Part shown: positions 42,443 through 49,470 of the stretch, one piece after another
Layout of the letters: each line of letters opens with the position of its first letter
Position numbering within the stretch: position 1 is the first letter of the stretch
Assembly (NCBI RefSeq): GCF_011927955.1
Contig: NZ_JAATJN010000001.1
Span: forward strand, 3,100,001-3,164,000
DNA from: Brevibacterium marinum
GTDB taxonomy: Bacteria; Actinomycetota; Actinomycetes; Actinomycetales; Brevibacteriaceae
Length of the DNA: 64,000 bases
Direction: 5' to 3'
The notes under the pieces: generated by a model
What the model was told of the DNA's origin: nothing
Databases searched by the model: none
What the model saw: the letters and a program-made list of their open reading frames with translations, nothing else
Translations under genes and position numbers: made by a program

Positions 42443-43105
42443 ATGTCAGCCGAAAGCGAGGGTCGTTTGTCACGTGAGAATGCAGGTGATCTCACCTTCT
42501 CCGAGCAGTACAACGGGCCCGATCCGCTCTTGGATGCGGCGCGAGCGCTGTCGCATGAGAACGGCTTGGCCCCGGTGTCGCAGACGACCGCGGCGACGCT
42601 GACCCTCCTGGCTCGGGTGCTCAGCCCCGTCGCCGCGGTCGAAGTCGGCACCGGTGCCGGGACCGCGACGCTGGCGCTGCTGCGAGGAATGCCCACAGCG
42701 GGGATCCTGACTTCGATCGACACGAATTCCACGGCTCAGGCAGCTGCCCGTGACCTCATCGACATGGCCGGGATCCGTCACAGTCGCCTGCGTCTGATGA
42801 ACGGACGCGCCGAGGACGTTCTCCAACGCCTGGCGCCGAGTGCCTATGACATGGTGTTCATCGATTCGGAGCCGACGAACCTCGAACGCATGATCGAACC
42901 GGCGCTGCGTCTGTTGGACACACACGGTCTGCTCGTCATCCATCAGACCCTGCTCAAGGGCGGCGTGGCCGATCCCGTCGATCGTTCCCCGCGGACGCAG
43001 GCCGCGCGCGGAATGCTCAACCGACTCGCCGGTCAGGACCGTCTCGAACGAGTCCTCCTGCCCATCGGCCAAGGTCTGTTGCTGCTGCAGAAGACTCAGC
43101 GCTGA
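42443..43105 (+). CDS. O-methyltransferase, class I SAM-dependent (Rv1220c-like)
   Basis: 220-residue Rossmann methyltransferase of the caffeoyl-CoA/catechol OMT-like group. Motif I AVEVGTGAGTATLALL near residues 64-79, an acidic loop SIDTN, and YDMVFIDSEPTN with likely metal-binding Asp. Substrate unknown. TAGACT lies 9 nt before the ATG. In mycobacteria the homologue is also close to tatB. Confidence 0.9.
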   Translation: MSAESEGRLSRENAGDLTFSEQYNGPDPLLDAARALSHENGLAPVSQTTAATLTLLARVLSPVAAVEVGTGAGTATLALLRGMPTAGILTSIDTNSTAQAAARDLIDMAGIRHSRLRLMNGRAEDVLQRLAPSAYDMVFIDSEPTNLERMIEPALRLLDTHGLLVIHQTLLKGGVADPVDRSPRTQAARGMLNRLAGQDRLERVLLPIGQGLLLLQKTQR

Positions 43106-43149
43106 GCCTTCTGCCGAAGCAGAAACAGCCCGTCTGCTGATGCAGAAAC

Positions 43150-43179
43150 AGCAGAGACTCTGCGAAGTCTCTGCTGTCT
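43150..43179. terminator. Terminator hairpin after the O-methyltransferase gene
   Basis: 12-bp perfect stem (43150-43161 with 43168-43179) and a 6-nt loop. A copy of GCAGAAACAGC also lies at 43120 and at 43144. Confidence 0.65.
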
Positions 43180-43209
43180 GTTCAGCTGGCCTGTCTGTTC
43201 AGCTGGCCG
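43176..43209. repeat. 17-bp tandem duplication
   Basis: Two perfect copies of a 17-bp unit starting CTGTCTGTTCAGC, beginning in the terminator arm. Confidence 0.85.
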
Positions 43210-43260
43210 TGCTCGTCCCACGTCCCAGGCCGTTCGTTCGGCGGCGAAGTTCGGCTGCGC

Positions 43261-43431
43261 TCAGAGGCCCAGCGTCTGTGCCAAGGTGTCGTGCAGGTCG
43301 GTGGCTTCGTCACTGCTGAGTTCGATCACGAGACGGCCTCCGCCCTCGACTGGAAGCCGCATCACCATGCCTCGACCTTCTTTGGTCACTTCCAGAGGTC
43401 CATCGCCGGTGCGGGGTTTCTGGGCTGCCAT
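43261..43431 (-). CDS. DUF3117 domain-containing protein (56 aa)
   Basis: 56-residue ORF: starts MAAQKPRTGDGPLEVTKEGR, then GGGRLVIELSSDEATDLHD. This matches the actinobacterial DUF3117 family (Rv1211-like), which is highly conserved and of unknown function; it may be a small nucleic-acid or protein-binding beta protein. GGAAGGAAGAG lies about 7 nt before the ATG. It lies downstream of the mannosyltransferase gene, with its own leader of about 120 nt. Confidence 0.9.
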   Translation of the reverse strand: MAAQKPRTGDGPLEVTKEGRGMVMRLPVEGGGRLVIELSSDEATDLHDTLAQTLGL

Positions 43432-43549
43432 GTGGGCTCTTCCTTCCGTTGATTCTGCAAAGACGGTTCACGTTCGATGGACCGACAGTTGTACCTGCGA
43501 TTATTCCACGATCCGGTCACCGACGGGTAACCCGACCGGAAACCGACGA

Positions 43550-44785
43550 CTAGGGTGGCAGATCGGCCGGTGGTGTGAAGTGCCACAGGTAGGCGATCCA
43601 CACGATCTGGAGCAGGATGAATGCGCACAGCAGCACCGCCCGGTATCCGCGCGACCGAACCAAGGACAAGGTCAGCGCCATCGGGAACAACGGCAGCAGC
43701 AGTCGCAGCGTCGACGTCTGCGGGGTGAAGAAGATCAGCAGGTAGATCCCGTAGGCCAGGCAGAAGTGCTGCAAGGTCCGCCCCATCCTGGCCCCTGCCG
43801 GGGAGAAGATGAGCGCGAGCATTCCGGCGATGACGAGCAGGAGGACCAGCGGCCCCAGCGGCCCGAGCAGACTGTTCGCCTGGGCCACCCACTGCACGAC
43901 GTAGGTCGACTCGCCCGTGTGCCAGGCCGCCTCGGTGTCGGTGTACGCGGTGATCGATCCCGTCACCAGCCACGCATGGGCGGGGTGGACCAATGCCGCG
44001 GCGCACGACAGAACACCCAAGGTCCACGAACGGACCACCTCGGCGCCGGGATACGGATCATGCCTGCGGGAGAGGAACCGGTCGATGAGGTGAAGCAGCA
44101 TGAAGAAGGCGAAGGCGACGCCGATGGGCCGCGACAGATCCATGAGGAACACGACGGGGATCGCCATCAGATAGCGACGCTCGACCAGAAGGAAGAGGGC
44201 CGTGGCCTGGAGCAGCAGCGTCAGGGACTCCGCGTACCCGGTGGAGAAGATCGCAGCCGGCGGGAAGAACATGACCAGCGCCAGTCCGGTCAGGGCCTGC
44301 CCCGGTTCCGTGTACTTGCGGAACAGCGCCAGGATGACGATGGCGGCCAGACCTGCCGCAACAGTCGATACGAGCGGCGAGATCACCTCATAGCTCAGCC
44401 CGGTCACACTCGACAGATTGCCCACGACGGCCGGATGCAGCGGGTAGAACGCCCACTGATTCTCCGTCACCGCCCCCGCCTCATCGACCGGGAGCATGCT
44501 CGGATATCCCTCTTCTGCGACGCGTCCGTACCAGCCTCCGTCCCAGAAGTTGAGGAAGTCGTTGAGGGTGGTGGTGACCGGGCTCGAGGACCAGTTGGCC
44601 GGGTCCTGGCGTTTGAGGACGGCGGCGAAGATGGAGATGCTCACGACCCGTGAGGCGAAGTACACGGCGATGGCCTGCACCCATACGGGCAGGGTGAGGA
44701 ACAGCGCTGCCCAACGGGAGGCTCTGGAGGAGTTGAAGACTTCTGGGGCGAGGACGATTCCGGGGAGGTCGCGGGTTCTGCTCAT
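43550..44785 (-). CDS. PIG-V-like mannosyltransferase family membrane protein
   Basis: 411-residue polytopic protein with about nine to ten membrane helices. The luminal signature LNFWDGGWYGRVAEEGYP (WDxxWY), FYPLHPAVVG and FFPPAAIFSTGYAESL match GPI-mannosyltransferase-2/PIG-V-like bacterial glycosyltransferases that use lipid-linked sugars, probably for cell-envelope glycans. ATG 44785 overlaps the stop of the DivIVA-like gene (ATGA). Last gene of the dapE-LOG-folP-like-DivIVA-like operon. Sugar and acceptor are unknown. Confidence 0.85.
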   Translation of the reverse strand: MSRTRDLPGIVLAPEVFNSSRASRWAALFLTLPVWVQAIAVYFASRVVSISIFAAVLKRQDPANWSSSPVTTTLNDFLNFWDGGWYGRVAEEGYPSMLPVDEAGAVTENQWAFYPLHPAVVGNLSSVTGLSYEVISPLVSTVAAGLAAIVILALFRKYTEPGQALTGLALVMFFPPAAIFSTGYAESLTLLLQATALFLLVERRYLMAIPVVFLMDLSRPIGVAFAFFMLLHLIDRFLSRRHDPYPGAEVVRSWTLGVLSCAAALVHPAHAWLVTGSITAYTDTEAAWHTGESTYVVQWVAQANSLLGPLGPLVLLLVIAGMLALIFSPAGARMGRTLQHFCLAYGIYLLIFFTPQTSTLRLLLPLFPMALTLSLVRSRGYRAVLLCAFILLQIVWIAYLWHFTPPADLPP

Positions 44786-45051
44786 CGCTGCCTGTGTGCG
44801 GCTTCCAACTCGTGGATGCGGGTGCGCAGGCGTGCGAGTGTCCCATCGACGTCGTCCATGCGATAGCCGCGCAGCGCCGGTCGGAAGGAGAGTCCGTCGA
44901 GGTCCTCGGCGGTGAAGTTCTCGGGCAGCGGGTCCCAGCCGGCTTCGGTCTCCTCGGCGGACTCGGCGGAGAAGACGTTGAAGGTCGCCGCCAGCACGAT
45001 CACGAGCACGAAGATCGCCGCGGCGACTCCGATCACAATCCACAATGGCAT
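44782..45051 (-). CDS. DivIVA-domain-like small membrane protein
   Basis: 89-residue protein with one N-terminal membrane helix (PLWIVIGVAAAIFVLVIVLAA) and a C-terminal FRPALRGYRMDDVDGTLARLR followed by a short coiled coil. The RGYRxxDVD motif is that of the DivIVA N-terminal domain, which directs division/growth-pole proteins. A similar gene occupies this position in mycobacteria (Rv1209-like). Function unknown; the operon context suggests envelope growth. Confidence 0.85.
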   Translation of the reverse strand: MPLWIVIGVAAAIFVLVIVLAATFNVFSAESAEETEAGWDPLPENFTAEDLDGLSFRPALRGYRMDDVDGTLARLRTRIHELEAAHRQR

Positions 45052-45082
45052 AGCGTCATTTTCTCACAGTGGACCGGCCCGC

Positions 45083-45982
45083 TCAGCGCAGGCCGCGCAC
45101 GGTGTGTTTGGGTGCTGCGTCACCGGTGATCGCCAGGGCCACGTCGATCGCGTCCGCGGTCGCCCTCACATCGTGGGTGCGGATCATCGCCGCGCCTTTC
45201 GCCACGGACAGCGCCGTGGCGGCGATCGTGCCGCTGAGCCGCTCGTCCGGTGCCACATCGCCGATGGCCTCTCCGACGAAGTCCTTCCGAGAGATGGCCA
45301 GCAGCACCCGGAAGCCGGTCTGGACGAAGGCTTCGAGTCCGCGCAGCAGCCGCAGCGACTGGTAGGAGTTCTTGCCGAAGTCGGGTGTCGGGTCGATGAT
45401 GATCTTCTCGGCCGCGACACCGGCGTTCCGTGCGGCCTCTGCCAGTCCGATGACTCCTTCCAGGGTTCGGTCGACGACTTCTCCAGCGCTCAGGCCGTAG
45501 CGGTTGCGGTGGGCGTCGGTACGCGGGGGGAGACCCCCCGTGTGCGAGCAGACGATGCCCGCGTCGTGACCGGCAGCGACGCGGGCCAGTTCGGGGTCGA
45601 CCCCGGCCCAGGTGTCGTTGAGCATGCCCGCACCGGCCGCGCACGCCGCCTCGGCGACCTCATGACGCCAGGTGTCGACGCTGATCAGCACGTCTGGATG
45701 ACTGCGCGCGACGGCTTCGATGACGGGGCAGACACGGTCGATCTCCTCGGCGATGGAGATGTCCCGACCCCGTCCGGCCCGCACACCGCCGATGTCGACG
45801 ATGTTCGCGCCCTCGTCGACCGCGGTCTCGACGGCGGCGATGGCCTGTTCTGCGGTCACCGCCGATTCGTAGAAGGAGTCCGTGGTCCGATTGACCACGG
45901 CCATGATCGCCGGGTTCCCGGGTCGGGCGTGTGCCAGTGTGAAACCGCCCAGGTCGGGCTGCGGCTGTGCTGCGTCCCTCAC
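45083..45982 (-). CDS. Dihydropteroate synthase-like protein (FolP2 type)
   Basis: 299-residue TIM-barrel protein of the pterin-binding family. Substrate motifs are recognisable but altered: NRTTDSFYES for NxTPDSFSD, and IVDIGGVRAGRGR for the usual DVGGESTRPG; ISVDTWR, NDTW and AISRKDFVGE are kept. Mycobacterial FolP2, found in the same gene order, is reported not to complement folate synthesis, so this copy may also have another role. GTG start overlaps the LOG-family stop (GTGA). A true folate operon (folE, folB, folK) is not near. Confidence 0.85.
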   Translation of the reverse strand: MRDAAQPQPDLGGFTLAHARPGNPAIMAVVNRTTDSFYESAVTAEQAIAAVETAVDEGANIVDIGGVRAGRGRDISIAEEIDRVCPVIEAVARSHPDVLISVDTWRHEVAEAACAAGAGMLNDTWAGVDPELARVAAGHDAGIVCSHTGGLPPRTDAHRNRYGLSAGEVVDRTLEGVIGLAEAARNAGVAAEKIIIDPTPDFGKNSYQSLRLLRGLEAFVQTGFRVLLAISRKDFVGEAIGDVAPDERLSGTIAATALSVAKGAAMIRTHDVRATADAIDVALAITGDAAPKHTVRGLR

Positions 45983-46749
45983 TTCAGCCCACCCTCCTCA
46001 TCGGCGTCGACCGCGGTGCTGATGATGTCGACGACCTCGTCGATGTCATCGGTGAGGGTGAATAGACTCATATCCCGCTCGCTGATGGTGCCTTCGGCGA
46101 GCAGGGTCGTCGTCATCCAGTCGATGAGGCCCTGCCAGTAGGCGGTGCCGAAGAGGATGATCGGGAAGGATGTGACCTTGCCGGTCTGGACCATCGTGAG
46201 GGCTTCGAAGAACTCGTCGAGGGTGCCCAGACCGCCGGGCATGACCACGAAGCCGCGCGAGTATTTGAGGAACATCGTCTTGCGCACGAAGAAGTAGCGG
46301 AAGTTCACGCCGAGTTCGACATGGTCGTTGAGACCGGATTCGAAGGGCAGCTCGATGCCGAGCCCGATCGACACTCCCCCGGCCTCACCGGCACCCAGGT
46401 TGCCGGCTTCCATGATGCCCGGACCGCCGCCGGTGATGATCGCATTGCCGGCATCGACGAGGCGCCGCGAGATCTCACAGGCATCCCGGTATCCCTGAGT
46501 GTGGGCGCCCAGTCGAGCGGAGCCGAACATCGCCACTGCCGGGCCGATCGTCGCCAGCGAATCGAAGCCTTCGATGAATTCGGCTTGGATCCGCAGCACG
46601 CGCCACGGGTCCTGATGAACCCAGTCGGAGGTTCCCCGGGAGTCCAGCAGACGCTGGTCGGTGGTCGTCGACGGCACCTGTGACCCGCGCAGGCGCAGGG
46701 GTCCCTTGCTGTAGAAGTCCGTCTCAGCACTCTGATCATCGTGGGGCAT
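45979..46749 (-). CDS. LOG family protein (TIGR00730 Rossmann fold)
   Basis: 256-residue LOG-type protein. The signature PGGLGTLDEFFE and the GGGPGIMEAGNLGA loop are intact. Plant and some bacterial members are cytokinin-riboside-monophosphate phosphoribohydrolases, releasing bases from nucleoside monophosphates; the bacterial physiological substrate is generally unclear. ATG 46749 follows the dapE stop by 5 nt, with GAGAAG as a weak ribosome-binding site. In mycobacteria the same neighbours (dapE, LOG, folP2) are found. Confidence 0.92.
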   Translation of the reverse strand: MPHDDQSAETDFYSKGPLRLRGSQVPSTTTDQRLLDSRGTSDWVHQDPWRVLRIQAEFIEGFDSLATIGPAVAMFGSARLGAHTQGYRDACEISRRLVDAGNAIITGGGPGIMEAGNLGAGEAGGVSIGLGIELPFESGLNDHVELGVNFRYFFVRKTMFLKYSRGFVVMPGGLGTLDEFFEALTMVQTGKVTSFPIILFGTAYWQGLIDWMTTTLLAEGTISERDMSLFTLTDDIDEVVDIISTAVDADEEGGLK

Positions 46750-46754
46750 GCTTC

Positions 46755-47921
46755 TCACTGCCCCTCGAGGTAGCTGTGCAGTGCCGAAGTGGCCCATTCG
46801 ACTTCGGTGACCCGGACATGCTCGTCCGACTTGTGGGCGTAGAGGGGGTTGCCCGGACCGAAGTTCACGGCAGGGACCCCCAGGGCGCTGAATCGGGAGA
46901 CATCGGTCCAACCCAACTTCGGCGCCGGCGAAAGTCCGAGTGTGTCGATGAAGTCCTGGGCGATGGCTCGGTCCAGACCGGGTCTGGCCCCTTCTGCGGC
47001 ATCGGTGACGACGACGTCGAAGCCGGAGAAGAATTCCCGGAGGAACCCTTCTGCCTCGGCGGCGGATCTGGTCGGGGCGAAGCGGTAGTTCACGGCCACG
47101 GTGCATGCGTCGGGTACGACATTGCCGGCGACCCCGCCGGTGATCGACACGGCCGACAGCGACTCCCGGTAGTCGAGGCCGTCGACGCTCACGGTGCCGG
47201 TTTCGTGCTCGGCCAGACGGCGGAGCACCTCGGCGGCGGAATGGATCGCGTTGACTCCCATGAACGCCCGTGCCGAGTGGGCGCGGACCCCGGTCGTCGA
47301 GACGTCGACGCGGATGGTGCCGTTGCATCCGCCCTCGACGGAGGCATTCGATGGTTCGCCGAGGATGGCGAAGTCGCCGCTGAGCCAGTCGGGATGGCTG
47401 CAGGCGACGCGGCCGAGGCCGTTGAGTGAGGCGTCGACCTCCTCGTGGTCGTAGAAGACCCAGGTGACGTCGCGGTTGGGTTCGCGCACGGCCGCCGCGG
47501 TGACCAGCGCCATCGCGACCCCTGCCTTCATATCGCAGGCTCCCCGGCCCCAGATGACCTGCTCGTCCGTGTAGTCGTCACCGGTGAGGTGTGTGCGTCG
47601 AGGCGGAAGATTGTCCTCGACCGGGACTGTGTCCAGGTGGCCGGCGACGACGATGCGTTCGGCATGCCCCAGCTGGGTACGGGCCACGATCGTGTCTGCG
47701 TCCCTGAGGATCTCGAGGTCGGGGCCGGGCCCGCCGCTGATCCGGTCCAGCACCTCGGCGACGGCGTCGGTGATCGTTCTCTCATTGCCCGAAACCGACT
47801 CGATCGCGCAGAGACGGCCCGTGAGCTCGGCCGTGTCGTCGAGGGCCTCGAACAGGTAATCGGCGAGGTCACCCGTGGGGGTGAATTCGGAATCGGTCTC
47901 AGCAGATGGATCGGCAGTCAT
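46755..47921 (-). CDS. dapE: Succinyl-diaminopimelate desuccinylase
   Basis: 388-residue di-zinc M20 enzyme that hydrolyses N-succinyl-LL-diaminopimelate in lysine and peptidoglycan-precursor synthesis. Metal and catalytic motifs: AGHLDTVPV, WGRGACDMKAG, YDHEEVDA, LGEPS and the C-terminal YAHKSDEHV. A dimerisation domain occupies about 190-300 (GVRAHSARAFMGVNAIH). ATG 47921 lies 7 nt after TAGGCT (minus strand) without a ribosome-binding site, so it is probably leaderless. Transcribed divergently from dapD, the enzyme two steps earlier in the same pathway. Confidence 0.95.
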   Translation of the reverse strand: MTADPSAETDSEFTPTGDLADYLFEALDDTAELTGRLCAIESVSGNERTITDAVAEVLDRISGGPGPDLEILRDADTIVARTQLGHAERIVVAGHLDTVPVEDNLPPRRTHLTGDDYTDEQVIWGRGACDMKAGVAMALVTAAAVREPNRDVTWVFYDHEEVDASLNGLGRVACSHPDWLSGDFAILGEPSNASVEGGCNGTIRVDVSTTGVRAHSARAFMGVNAIHSAAEVLRRLAEHETGTVSVDGLDYRESLSAVSITGGVAGNVVPDACTVAVNYRFAPTRSAAEAEGFLREFFSGFDVVVTDAAEGARPGLDRAIAQDFIDTLGLSPAPKLGWTDVSRFSALGVPAVNFGPGNPLYAHKSDEHVRVTEVEWATSALHSYLEGQ

Positions 47922-47928
47922 ACCGCTT

Positions 47929-47934
47929 AGCCTA
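47929..47934 (-). promoter_or_regulatory. -10 box of the dapE transcript
   Basis: TAGGCT on the minus strand ends 7 nt before ATG 47921. Confidence 0.55.
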
Positions 47935-47951
47935 GTACTGCCGCCACCGAC

Positions 47952-47957
47952 TAGTCT
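47952..47957 (+). promoter_or_regulatory. -10 box of the dapD transcript
   Basis: TAGTCT ends 7 nt before ATG 47965. It is 17 bp from the dapE box on the other strand. Confidence 0.55.
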
Positions 47958-47964
47958 TGGTGGC

Positions 47965-48909
47965 ATGACAGAACGCATAGTTTCCGCACGTGGCTTGGCC
48001 ACCGTCCACACCGACACGGTCCTCGCCGTCTGGTATCCGACCCTGAGCACAGGCGAGACCCATGATGCCGCAGAGGCGGCCGCCACCTCGCTGGCCCACA
48101 AAGACGGCCTCGATGCCCTCGTCGGCCCCGACGAGGCGCGAGGCACAAATGCCCAGGTCGTGACCACGACGATCGACCTCGACGCCGGTCCCGCCTCGGC
48201 GGCCGATGCCTACCTGCGTCTGCACGCGCTCTCCCACCGTGTGGTCGCCCCCAACGACGTCAACCTCGACGGAATCTTCGGTCACCTCGCCAACATCGTG
48301 TGGACCTCGGCCGGCGCCTGCTCCCCCGAGGACTTCGAAGCGACCCGGGCACGGCTGCTGGCCTCCGGCTCGGTCGCCGTCTACGGCCTCGACAAATTCC
48401 CTCGCATGACCGACTTCGTCATCCCCGCCGGTGTGCGCATCGCCGACGCGGACCGGGTCCGCCTCGGCGCCCACCTCGCCGCGGGCACGACCGTCATGCA
48501 CGAAGGATTCGTCAACTTCAACGCCGGCACACTCGGATCGGCGATGATCGAGGGACGCATCTCCCAGGGCGTCGTCGTCGGCGACGGCTCCGACATCGGC
48601 GGAGGTGCCTCGATCATGGGCACCCTCTCCGGCGGCGGAACGCACCGCATCTCGATCGGCAACGGCAGCCTGCTGGGCGCGAATTCGGGAGTGGGCATCT
48701 CCATCGGCGACGACTGCATCGTCGAGGCCGGTCTCTACATCACCGCCGGCACCCGCATCAGCGTCCCCGGCGAGGAAGAGACTGTCGTCAAGGCCTCCGA
48801 ACTCAGCGGACAGAACAACATCCTGTTCCGCCGCAACTCGGTCACCGGCGCCGTCGAGGCGATCTCACGCTCGTCCAAGGGCATCGAGCTCAACCCCGAT
48901 CTGCACTGA
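47965..48909 (+). CDS. dapD: Tetrahydrodipicolinate N-succinyltransferase
   Basis: 314-residue enzyme that succinylates tetrahydrodipicolinate, committing it to the succinylase branch of the DAP/lysine pathway. An N-terminal domain (about 1-110) precedes a left-handed beta-helix of hexapeptide repeats (IPAGVRIADADRVRLGAHLAAG, then GRISQGVVVGDGSDIGGGAS), with the catalytic-region motif HEGFVNFNAGT. The long actinobacterial DapD type is clear. ATG 47965 is placed by the TAGTCT box 7 nt upstream; the frame is open 30 codons further, over dapE. Confidence 0.95.
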   Translation: MTERIVSARGLATVHTDTVLAVWYPTLSTGETHDAAEAAATSLAHKDGLDALVGPDEARGTNAQVVTTTIDLDAGPASAADAYLRLHALSHRVVAPNDVNLDGIFGHLANIVWTSAGACSPEDFEATRARLLASGSVAVYGLDKFPRMTDFVIPAGVRIADADRVRLGAHLAAGTTVMHEGFVNFNAGTLGSAMIEGRISQGVVVGDGSDIGGGASIMGTLSGGGTHRISIGNGSLLGANSGVGISIGDDCIVEAGLYITAGTRISVPGEEETVVKASELSGQNNILFRRNSVTGAVEAISRSSKGIELNPDLH

Positions 48910-48940
48910 GCGTCGGGCGGCACTCAACGTCGGTTGGCGC

Positions 48941-49034
48941 TGAGCTGCAGCCGGTACTGAGCTGCGGCCGGTACTGAGTCCCGGGCGGCACTGGACGTCA
49001 GGCGGCACTGGACGTCAGGCGGCGCTGAGTGTCC
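48941..49034. repeat. 17-bp-period repeats after dapD
   Basis: Two near-identical units starting TGAGCTGCAGCC (48941, 48958) and two perfect units starting GGCGGCACTGG (48984, 49001) with a degenerate third (49018). All have a 17-bp period. Confidence 0.8.
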
Positions 49035-49092
49035 GCACTGAGTGACGATCGGCTGAGTGGCGGTCGACTGAGCTTGCCATCAAATGCCACAA

Positions 49093-49124
49093 GAGGGCGC
49101 GTCCCCGAAAGAGGACGCGCCCTC
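49093..49124. terminator. Terminator in the dapD-gltA spacer
   Basis: 12-bp perfect stem (49093-49104 with 49113-49124), 8-nt loop. It probably ends dapD transcription. Confidence 0.7.
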
Positions 49125-49226
49125 GTTGTGTCGCAGCGTCTGAACGCCCCGGATGGCCCGCTTGAGAGTGGGAATGGTCAGCGGGTGCGAGATGGTCTGC
49201 TGGAACCCGCGGTCCGGGCTGAGATG

Positions 49227-49302
49227 AAAATACGTCCTACACTCAGCACTGCTTCATCCCGTTGCAGAACGGTGATTAGCAGCTGCGTGTAGGGCGTATT
49301 TT
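49227..49302. repeat. Long inverted repeat with a shared box
   Basis: Arms 49227-49242 and 49287-49302 match over 16 bp except one G-T wobble (AAAATACG.. / ..CGTATTTT) and continue imperfectly inward for about 25 bp. A third copy of the box GTRTAGGRCGTAT lies at 49307-49319, 20 bp after the second. No ORF is present. It could be an operator array, a small structured RNA or a remnant of a tiny mobile element. Confidence 0.6.
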
Positions 49303-49327
49303 GTAAGTATAGGACGTATCGCCGACG

Positions 49328-49465
49328 GTGCGAGTTGCGGCCAACGGTGCCGGTTACGGCCCGGCTGTGCGAGTTGCGGCCAACGGTGCCGGTCGCGACC
49401 CAGCGGTGCCGGCCACGGCTCGGCTGCGCGAGTTGCAGTCAGCGGAGCGAGTTACGACCCGGCTA
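49328..49465. repeat. 39-bp-period degenerate repeats before gltA 3' end
   Basis: GTGCGAGTTGCGGCCAACGG starts at 49328 and again at 49367; shorter, more degenerate copies follow at about 49405 and 49426. The block ends at the gltA stop. No protein-coding potential is evident in the 560-bp spacer 48910-49470. Confidence 0.75.
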
Positions 49466-49470
49466 TCCGA

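Noticed and set aside
48910-49470. CRISPR array
   Set aside because: Repeat units are 17 or 39 bp, adjacent and degenerate, without regular unique spacers, and no cas gene is in the window.
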